A stretch of DNA of 64,000 nt from Lactobacillus agrestimuris (GTDB lineage Bacteria; Bacillota; Bacilli; Lactobacillales; Lactobacillaceae): positions 1 through 64,000 of the forward strand of contig NZ_CALPCQ010000006.1 in the NCBI RefSeq assembly GCF_943193025.1. Reading direction: 5' to 3'. Position numbers and translations under genes: made by a program. The notes beneath the pieces were generated by a model. It made no database searches, was not told the DNA's origin, and worked only from the letters and a program-made list of their open reading frames with translations. Each line of letters begins with the position of its first letter. The stretch's first letter is position 1. Positions 57,776-64,000 of this stretch are shown here, piece by piece.

Positions 57776-58447
57776 TTATTTTTTTGTTTTCTTTACTTGA
57801 ATCTTAGCAACATTATTGTATTTTATCCAGCCATAATTAGTAATATAATATTTTGTCCCTGCAACATTTCGAACGGAATATCCGCTTACCTTCTTGCCTT
57901 TCTTTAAAATTGTGATTCCACCAGATTTAGTTTTATCTAAAATTCCTTGCTCATTGTAAACATAAGAATTTCGTTTCAATACAAGTGGTGTAATATTAAC
58001 TGACTCATAGATTTGATAAGCCAGCTTGCCCTTTTTATTTGTGGACAGAATCATAGTATTGCTGCCACTTTCTTCATACCAAACAGTTCCATGAGTTGCA
58101 GTTGCTGGGATCCATTTATTACTAGTCACACCATAGTAAATTTTACTACCAGAATGACGAACGTAATTAATATGGTAGCCTGCACTTTTCTTAGCAACAG
58201 TTTTTAACTTTTTATTTTGACTGTCGACAAAGTTAGTATTCTTATTTAAAACCACATAGCTGATTTTGGAGTAGGTTTTTATTTTTTCGACCTTTTCTTG
58301 TTTTGACTTACTCTTATCTTTAGAAGCAACGGTTTTCTTAGTAATTTGTGTAGTTGCTTTTTTGGTATTCGCAGCTATAACTGAATTTGAAAAAGAAGCT
58401 AGACCAATCATCGACAATGCTATAAGCAAACTCTTACGAATTTTCAT
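57776..58447 (-). CDS. Secreted SLAP-domain protein, third paralogue
   Basis: A 223-residue exported protein (signal RKSLLIALSMIGLASFSNSV, cleavage after about residue 25). Two SLAP-type modules (about 57-115 and 155-220, NTNFVDSQNKKL and NSYVYNEQGILD) are joined by a short strand-rich segment; the Lys/Thr low-complexity linker is shorter than in its neighbours. It is more diverged than the other two. No terminator is clear after it; AT-rich sequence leads to the next gene. Confidence 0.78.
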   Translation of the reverse strand: MKIRKSLLIALSMIGLASFSNSVIAANTKKATTQITKKTVASKDKSKSKQEKVEKIKTYSKISYVVLNKNTNFVDSQNKKLKTVAKKSAGYHINYVRHSGSKIYYGVTSNKWIPATATHGTVWYEESGSNTMILSTNKKGKLAYQIYESVNITPLVLKRNSYVYNEQGILDKTKSGGITILKKGKKVSGYSVRNVAGTKYYITNYGWIKYNNVAKIQVKKTKK

Positions 58448-58491
58448 TTAACTCCTCCTTGCTAACTGGTCTTATTCATTATTATAAAACA

Positions 58492-58522
58492 AAAGGTGAT
58501 AGCCAATGTGACTATCACCTTT
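58492..58522 (-). terminator. glmU terminator
   Basis: AAAGGTGATAG and CTATCACCTTT form an 11-bp stem with a 9-nt loop, directly after glmU. Confidence 0.92.
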
Positions 58523-58535
58523 CAATTTTATTAAA

Positions 58536-59921
58536 TTATTCCCAGTCTTTATCTTTAGAAAGAGGGAGCTTGTGCCAGTAATCTGGCTTATTTGTTTGAC
58601 GACCACGAGCAATTGCCATGTCGTATTTATTAACATCCTTAGTAATTGTTGAATCAGCTGCCACAAAGGAGTGATCAGCAATATTAACTGGCGCAATTAA
58701 AGTTGCACCTGCACCGATAAATGAATGATCGCCGACATTAGTATGGAACTTCTTCACACCATCGTAGTTTGAGAAGATAGTACCACAACCAACATTAATG
58801 TCTTTACCCAAAGTTGCATCCCCAACATAAGTTAGGTGACCAACCTTAGAATTTTCACCAATTTCAGCCTTCTTAACTTCTACAAAGTTACCAATATGTG
58901 CACCTTTACGAATAATTGAAGCTGGACGAAGGTGTGAATTTGGACCAATATCAGTATTATCATTCATCTGAGATTCTTCAATTGTTGATGAAGTTACAGT
59001 AACGTTATCGCCAATCTTAGAATCAATAATTCTTGAACCACTGGTAATTACACAATCTTTACCAATCTCAGTTTTGCCCTTAATAACAACATTACCTTCA
59101 ATAACTGTATCGTTACCGATTTTAACGTCCTTATCGATATAAGCAGTATCTGGATCAATGAAGGATACACCATTTCTCATGTGTTCTTCGTTAATTCTTC
59201 TTTGCATAATCTTAGTTGCTTGAGCAAGCGCGATGCGATCATTTACACCTAAGCTTTCACTGAAATCAGGCATCTTGTAAGCTCCAACTCGCTCGCCTTC
59301 ATTACGTAAAATCTCTAAAACATCGGTTAAGTAGTATTCACCTTGTGAGTTATCATTTCCCACATGCTTCAAAGCTTCAAAAAGCTTCTTATTGTCAAAG
59401 CAAAATACACCTGTGTTAATTTCTTTGATCTTTAATTCTTCTGGTTTACCATCTTTTTGTTCAACGATACGTAAAACATTACCCTGGTCATCACGAATAA
59501 TTCGACCATAACCGAATGGATTTGGTGCTTCTGCGGTTAAAACAGTAGCTGCGTTACCCTTTTCCTTATGGTATTCAAACAAATTCTTGAAAGTTTCTTC
59601 AGTAAATAAAGGAGTGTCTCCAGTAACTACCAAAGTTGCACCATCTTTATCGGCCAAAAGATCACTTGCAGTCATTACTGCATCACCTGTACCAAGTTGC
59701 TTTTTTTGGAAGGCAAATTCAGACTTACCTGCTAAAACTTTTTCTACATCTTCAGCACCAGTACCAACAATGGTAATAATTTGGTCTGGATCTACGCCTT
59801 GAGCAGCATTTACTACATGTTCAACCATAGTTTTACCACAAACTTGGTGTAAAACCTTGTACAACTTTGATTTCATGCGCGTACCTTTACCGGCGGCAAG
59901 AATAACTACAAATTTTTTCAT
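58536..59921 (-). CDS. glmU: Bifunctional GlcN-1-P acetyltransferase/uridyltransferase
   Basis: A 461-residue enzyme making UDP-GlcNAc. The N-terminal nucleotidyltransferase has [12 protein letters not shown] at residues 9-20; the C-terminal left-handed beta helix begins near 250 with hexapeptide repeats and has the acetyltransferase His region in [10 protein letters not shown]. It supplies peptidoglycan and teichoic acid precursors used by murA. It follows purR, as in Bacillus. Confidence 0.98.
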   Translation of the reverse strand: MKKFVVILAAGKGTRMKSKLYKVLHQVCGKTMVEHVVNAAQGVDPDQIITIVGTGAEDVEKVLAGKSEFAFQKKQLGTGDAVMTASDLLADKDGATLVVTGDTPLFTEETFKNLFEYHKEKGNAATVLTAEAPNPFGYGRIIRDDQGNVLRIVEQKDGKPEELKIKEINTGVFCFDNKKLFEALKHVGNDNSQGEYYLTDVLEILRNEGERVGAYKMPDFSESLGVNDRIALAQATKIMQRRINEEHMRNGVSFIDPDTAYIDKDVKIGNDTVIEGNVVIKGKTEIGKDCVITSGSRIIDSKIGDNVTVTSSTIEESQMNDNTDIGPNSHLRPASIIRKGAHIGNFVEVKKAEIGENSKVGHLTYVGDATLGKDINVGCGTIFSNYDGVKKFHTNVGDHSFIGAGATLIAPVNIADHSFVAADSTITKDVNKYDMAIARGRQTNKPDYWHKLPLSKDKDWE

Positions 59922-59964
59922 TATTTTAACCTCTTAATATTAAAACTAATTTTTAGTATACCAT

Positions 59965-60795
59965 TTAAAACCGACTAAAATCTGTTTGAGTTAAGAAGTT
60001 TCCTGGCTCAGCCAAAATTAATTTCTTCTTAGTATCAATATTGCTAATCTTTACTAGTGAAATATAATCTTCAACTAATTTATTTTTATCAAAATCAGCT
60101 TCACAAAGAACGCAGATACCAGCAATAGTACAATCAAATTCCTTAACTAATTCTTCCATACCAGTTAAGGTACCGCCGCCCTTCATAAAGTCATCAATAA
60201 TTAAAACATTTGATTCTTTTTCTAAGGCACGAGTTGGAAGTTCCATCTTGGAAACTCGGTCAAGTGATGATGAAATGTAATTTACAGAAACAGTTGCACC
60301 TTCAGTAACTTTTGATCTCTTTCTCGCCGTTACAAATGAAACATTCAAAAATTGGGCCGTTGCTTGTGCTAACGCAATTCCTTTAGTTTCAACAGTCATT
60401 ACAGCATCAATATTAGAATAGGCATATTTGGTAGCAATCAATTCTCCAATTCGGCGTAAATCTTGAGTATTTCCTAAAATATCTGATAAGTAAACGAACC
60501 CACCTGCTAATATTCTACTTGGATCTTCAATTCTTGATGCTAAATCTGTCAAATAATTTTCAGCATGCTCTTTACCTAAAAATGGAATGTAACGTACTCC
60601 ACCAGCAGCACCAGCGACAGTTTCTAAAATCCCATCTTGGTTGCTTGCAAGTGTGTGCTTCAAGATGGCTAAGTCTTCGGAAATTGAAGACTTGGCAGCG
60701 TCATATCTCTTTGCAAAAAATGGTAACGAAATCAAAGTATGTGGACGCTGCATTAAATATTTGGTCATATCTACCAATCTTTCTGAACGTTTCAT
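59965..60795 (-). CDS. purR: Purine operon repressor PurR
   Basis: A 276-residue Firmicute PurR, unrelated to the LacI-type PurR. The N-terminal winged helix (about 1-73) is fused to a phosphoribosyltransferase-like domain with PRPP motif LIIDDFMKGGGTL. PRPP binding lowers DNA binding, so purine synthesis genes respond to PRPP. Target PurBoxes are expected upstream of pur genes elsewhere. Confidence 0.95.
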   Translation of the reverse strand: MKRSERLVDMTKYLMQRPHTLISLPFFAKRYDAAKSSISEDLAILKHTLASNQDGILETVAGAAGGVRYIPFLGKEHAENYLTDLASRIEDPSRILAGGFVYLSDILGNTQDLRRIGELIATKYAYSNIDAVMTVETKGIALAQATAQFLNVSFVTARKRSKVTEGATVSVNYISSSLDRVSKMELPTRALEKESNVLIIDDFMKGGGTLTGMEELVKEFDCTIAGICVLCEADFDKNKLVEDYISLVKISNIDTKKKLILAEPGNFLTQTDFSRF

Positions 60796-60850
60796 GTTTT
60801 TTCCTTTCTAATGTTTGTTTTTATCTTTTACAAATATACTCTAAAAGGCA

Positions 60851-60882
60851 AAAAAAAGCACTAACTATTTCTCGTTAGTGCT
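60851..60882 (-). terminator. veg terminator
   Basis: AGCACTAAC and GTTAGTGCT arms with an 8-nt loop and a long T-run on the minus strand, 12 nt after veg. Confidence 0.9.
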
Positions 60883-60894
60883 AAAAAATTCTTT

Positions 60895-61152
60895 TTAAGC
60901 TTCTGCTTCTTCAATTTCTTCATCAAATTCTAATTCGATGTTCTTAGTTAAAAGATCTGTATAACTGTAAGAAACATGTTCATAATTACTTTCTTCTTGA
61001 TCTAAATCAACCACAAATACTGCAGGGAAAGTTTCTTTTAAAACTCCATGTCTCTTTGTAATCTTCTTACGACCCGCTTGAGCTACTACTGTTAAGTTAT
61101 CGCCTAAGTGAGAATCCAACTTACTTTTGATAGTATTAATTGATGTTGGCAC
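60895..61152 (-). CDS. veg: Veg protein
   Basis: An 85-residue small protein of the Firmicute Veg family (TINTIKSKLDSHLGDNL, then AQAGRKKITKRHG) with an acidic tail. In Bacillus Veg promotes biofilm formation through SinR antagonism, though SinR is not expected here. The start is GTG at 61152, with AAAGGAG 10 nt upstream. The veg-purR order is ancestral. Confidence 0.93.
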   Translation of the reverse strand: MPTSINTIKSKLDSHLGDNLTVVAQAGRKKITKRHGVLKETFPAVFVVDLDQEESNYEHVSYSYTDLLTKNIELEFDEEIEEAEA

Positions 61153-61221
61153 TAAAAAACAACTCCTTTTGAGTCATTTTAACATAATTTGTGAAAAAAA
61201 GCAATATTTTCACAAGCTAGA

Positions 61222-62109
61222 TTAATTTTTAGTTGGAATTAATTTGGCTAATTTAATAAATTGCTCAATTGTCAGATTTTCTGGTCTAACACGCGGATCA
61301 ACGCCGAGCTCAGAAATTACCTTTTCACGTTCATCTTTATCTGAAATTAAAGCCTTCAAATTATTATTTAAAGTCTTACGTCTTTGTGAAAAACAAAGCT
61401 TAACGACACGATTAAAGTGCTTATAATCAGGAATATTATATTTCTCTTTAAGCGGAGTTAGCACTACCACACTTGAATCGACCTTTGGACGTGGCATAAA
61501 GCTATCATGCTTAACTTCAAGCGCTAATCTGACATTCATTCGTGTTTGAACAGCAATTGTAAGTGGACCATAATCTTTAGAATCCGGCTTAGCCTCAAGT
61601 CTTTCTGCAACTTCTTTTTGCATCATCAAAGTTAAACTGCTGAAGTTAAGATCTGAATCGGCCAAGGAAAAAATAATTGGAGTTGTAATATAGTATGGCA
61701 AATTAGCTACAACTTTAATTGGCTCAGAAAAATTAAAGAAATTACCAATATCCTCTTTAAAATTTGCCTTCAAAACATCCTTTAACAGCAACTTAAAGCG
61801 TGAATCAAGATCGGCATCCCCGATTTTAGCTGGTAACTCATTTGCTAGAATTTCTGGTAAATCACGGTCAACTTCATATGCAAAAACCTTAGCTCCTGCA
61901 AGTAAAAGCTGTTCAGTTAATGATCCAATACCTGGACCAATTTCGATTACTTGATCACCTTCATGAATATCGGCTGCTTCAACAATACCCAAAATAGCAT
62001 TTTGATCGATTAAGAAGTTTTGCCCCAGATTCTTCTTTGCCTTAACAAAGTAACGATTAACAATTGCTTCAGTTCTAACTGCTGAACCAATTGGAATTCT
62101 ATTTGCCAT
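61222..62109 (-). CDS. rsmA: 16S rRNA dimethyladenosine transferase
   Basis: A 295-residue KsgA-family enzyme dimethylating two adenosines in helix 45 of 16S rRNA. The SAM motif [13 protein letters not shown] and catalytic NLPYYITTP are present. AGGAGG precedes the ATG. It overlaps rnmV by 11 nt, as is common in the tatD-rnmV-rsmA operon. Confidence 0.97.
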   Translation of the reverse strand: MANRIPIGSAVRTEAIVNRYFVKAKKNLGQNFLIDQNAILGIVEAADIHEGDQVIEIGPGIGSLTEQLLLAGAKVFAYEVDRDLPEILANELPAKIGDADLDSRFKLLLKDVLKANFKEDIGNFFNFSEPIKVVANLPYYITTPIIFSLADSDLNFSSLTLMMQKEVAERLEAKPDSKDYGPLTIAVQTRMNVRLALEVKHDSFMPRPKVDSSVVVLTPLKEKYNIPDYKHFNRVVKLCFSQRRKTLNNNLKALISDKDEREKVISELGVDPRVRPENLTIEQFIKLAKLIPTKN

Positions 62110-62668
62110 CTTTTACCTCCTGACAAGCCTGTTGTAATTCGGCTAAGGTTATACCAAAGGTTAATAAACGTTTATAAAAAGTCTTTGAATTTCCATACCC
62201 GATACTGAGTAAATTTCCAACTTTTTCACGAAGCCGCTTAGATCCAGCACCACCTGCAAGTCCTAATTTGCGATATGATAGTTCGGTTAGATCACTCTTT
62301 TGCTTTTCAACTTCATGGAGATCACTTAGTGCTCGTTCAATCGCCTCTTTAGAAGCATGCTCTACTCCAAGACTATTACCACGCTTAAGTGGTTCACCTT
62401 CTTTTCGAGTAATAAAAGCTTGCTTGGCCGTTGGTACTGCTTCAGAAACAATTCTTCGAATCCGCTCACCGTTAAAATCTGGATCAGTGAAAACAATGAT
62501 CTCTCTTGTCTGACTTAACTTTTTCAGCCGCTTTAAAACCTGCTCTGAAACAGCTGATCCATTCGTTTCAATTGTTTCAATTCCAGGAAAAAACTGCTTC
62601 AACCGAATCGTATCATCTTTTCCTTCAACCACAATAACTGCATTAAAATTTTTCTTATTCAAGGCCAT
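62099..62668 (-). CDS. rnmV: Ribonuclease M5
   Basis: A 189-residue Toprim-family nuclease that matures 5S rRNA. The Toprim Glu is in [10 protein letters not shown] and the Asp pair in [13 protein letters not shown]. Length is normal. It overlaps tatD by 14 nt and rsmA by 11 nt, so translation of all three is coupled. Confidence 0.96.
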   Translation of the reverse strand: MALNKKNFNAVIVVEGKDDTIRLKQFFPGIETIETNGSAVSEQVLKRLKKLSQTREIIVFTDPDFNGERIRRIVSEAVPTAKQAFITRKEGEPLKRGNSLGVEHASKEAIERALSDLHEVEKQKSDLTELSYRKLGLAGGAGSKRLREKVGNLLSIGYGNSKTFYKRLLTFGITLAELQQACQEVKDGK

Positions 62669-63422
62669 AAACTCTCACAGTATTCGCATAAGTAACTTTA
62701 GCAACTTCACCAAGTGAAATTCCCTTCAAATCAGCAATTGCCTGAGCAACATAATGTACATATCCAGGCTCATTTTGCTTTCCGCGGTATGGCTTAGGTG
62801 TCAAGTATGGAGCATCTGTTTCAACCATAAAGCGATCCATTGGAACCACTTTGGCTGATTCATGCACATCAGTTGCCTTAGTGAAGGAGACAACACCTGA
62901 ATATGAAAAGTAGATATTTAAGTCTAAGAACTTGTTAAGCCAATCTACCCCACCATTGAAATTATGCAAAATTGCTCCATATTCTAAATCACTATCCTTC
63001 AAAATTTTAAAAGTATCTTCGAAGGCATCCCTAGTATGAATATCAACTGGCATTTTCAATTCATGGGCAATTTCAATTTGGCGCTTAAAGACATCTCTTT
63101 GAACATCTCGCGGTGATTCATCCCAATAATAATCAAGACCAACTTCACCTAATGCAACTACCTTAGGCATTTGAAGTTGTTCAATTAATTTATCTTCGGC
63201 TACCTGATTATAATCTTTAGCAACATCAGGACAATATCCCACCATTGCATAAACATCATCAAATCTCTGAGCAAGTTTAATTGCCCGATCGTTAAAATCA
63301 GGATCTTGTCCTGCACAAATCAGTTTAGTAACGCTCAAACTTTTTGCTCGGTCAAGATAATACTCTTCTTTGCCGCGAAAAGGCTCATCATTTAAATGAG
63401 TGTGATTATCGATAATTTCCAT
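62655..63422 (-). CDS. TatD-family metal-dependent deoxyribonuclease
   Basis: A 255-residue TIM-barrel hydrolase. Metal ligands: the HxH in DNHTHLND (residues 6-8), the Glu in ALGEVGLDYYWD, and later His residues in DIHTRDAF and ILHNFNG. The family acts as 3'-5' exonuclease and D-aminoacyl-tRNA deacylase in different species. Its start overlaps the metG stop by one base, keeping the metG-tatD-rnmV-rsmA order. Confidence 0.95.
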   Translation of the reverse strand: MEIIDNHTHLNDEPFRGKEEYYLDRAKSLSVTKLICAGQDPDFNDRAIKLAQRFDDVYAMVGYCPDVAKDYNQVAEDKLIEQLQMPKVVALGEVGLDYYWDESPRDVQRDVFKRQIEIAHELKMPVDIHTRDAFEDTFKILKDSDLEYGAILHNFNGGVDWLNKFLDLNIYFSYSGVVSFTKATDVHESAKVVPMDRFMVETDAPYLTPKPYRGKQNEPGYVHYVAQAIADLKGISLGEVAKVTYANTVRVYGLE

Positions 63423-64000
63423 TAACCTAATTCAGCTCCATTTGGATGGCTATCATCTACAATAGCAAGCTTGACTTCGCCATCTTTTTCACTGGATAAA
63501 AGCATACCTTGGCTTTCATGACCAAGCATTTTACGCGGCTTCAAGTTAGTAACTGCCAAGACCTTCTTATTCAAAAGTTCTTCAGCGTTTGGATAAAACT
63601 TACGAATACCACTTAAAATTTGTCTCTCTTCGCCATTACCCATATCAAGCTTAAACATAAGCAACTTATTAGAACCCTTAACTTCTTCAACTGATAAAAT
63701 TTGACCAACTTGAATCTTAACTTTATCGAAGTCATCAATGGTAATGTAGCTTTCTTTCTTTTGCTCACTACGAGTTTGCTTCTTTGGCTTAGCCTTCTTC
63801 ATTTCTTCCTTGATGTACTTAATTTCTTCTTCATTCTTAAGTCTTGGGAAAATTGGAGTTGGCTTTTCAGTGACCTTAACGCCCCATGCAAAATTACCAA
63901 ATGCAAGTGTCTTTTGTTCTTCATTATCAAAATCAAGACCCAATTGCTTGAACATCTTGACTGGGCTTTGAGTCATAATTGGTGAAATCAAAACAGCTAC
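63422..64000 (-). CDS. metG: Methionyl-tRNA synthetase, 3' part
   Basis: The last 192 codons of a gene that continues past the window's right edge. The C-terminal EMAP-II/tRNA-binding OB domain (about the last 115 residues: DDFDKVKIQVGQIL, then ILSGIRKFYPNAEELL) identifies MetG. The Lys-rich linker KKAKPKKQTRSEQKK precedes it. The catalytic part lies outside. It is the first gene of the conserved cluster ending at rsmA. Confidence 0.94.
   Translation of the reverse strand, partial: VAVLISPIMTQSPVKMFKQLGLDFDNEEQKTLAFGNFAWGVKVTEKPTPIFPRLKNEEEIKYIKEEMKKAKPKKQTRSEQKKESYITIDDFDKVKIQVGQILSVEEVKGSNKLLMFKLDMGNGEERQILSGIRKFYPNAEELLNKKVLAVTNLKPRKMLGHESQGMLLSSEKDGEVKLAIVDDSHPNGAELG

Overview
The window is a low-GC Firmicute chromosome, almost certainly a Lactobacillus of the gasseri/johnsonii group. 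The evidence is Bacillus-like ancestral gene order near the origin (metG-tatD-rnmV-rsmA-veg-purR-glmU and pth-mfd-rqcP-divIC-yabR-tilS-ftsH-hslO-dusB-lysS), three secreted proteins with Lactobacillus S-layer (SLAP) modules, a homolactic ldh, a C69 dipeptidase and a LacS-type raffinose/melibiose system. The species name is inference. No phage, insertion sequence, integrase or CRISPR array was found.

Layout. 1-3.5 kb: two identical tRNA-Gly genes, each with its own promoter, then a ~3 kb cargo block (kinase, two Nudix hydrolases, DUF3021/LytTR pair) lying between a detached copy of the lysS 3' end and lysS itself. 3.5-16 kb: minus-strand housekeeping cluster lysS to pth. 16-25.9 kb: ldh, a c-di-AMP-type CBS protein, alr-acpS, cshA, murF, rpmE2, an amino-acid permease and glyA. 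25.9-36 kb: an accessory stretch rich in regulators (two TetR, Rrf2, HxlR, LytTR) with efflux and ABC transporters, a YjdF gene under a candidate azaaromatic riboswitch, a zinc-less alcohol dehydrogenase broken by one stop codon, an orphan His-rich protein and a lipoprotein. 36-40 kb: guaA and a guanine-riboswitch-controlled xpt-pbuX operon. 40-45.6 kb: alpha-galactosidase, its transporter and an AraC regulator. 45.7-52.6 kb: pepD, an XRE membrane regulator, murA, pyrG with a CTP-type attenuator, rpoE and ywiB. 52.6-64 kb: HD hydrolase, prs, three SLAP proteins, glmU, purR, veg, rsmA, rnmV, tatD and the 3' part of metG.

How the genes work together. Purine supply recurs: guaA, xpt-pbuX, purR and prs share PRPP and guanine nucleotides. 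Envelope building is represented by alr, murF, murA, glmU, divIC and the SLAP proteins. Translation and its repair are represented by lysS, tilS, dusB, pth, rqcP, rsmA, rnmV and metG. The main points for a second look are: the lysS tail duplication around the cargo block; a -1 frameshift in yjdF exactly on a T TTA AAA heptamer; a MurA with Asp in place of the fosfomycin-target Cys; the pyrG and xpt leaders, which can be read base by base; TTG starts on both LytTR genes; and a decayed MFS remnant beside a candidate small RNA.
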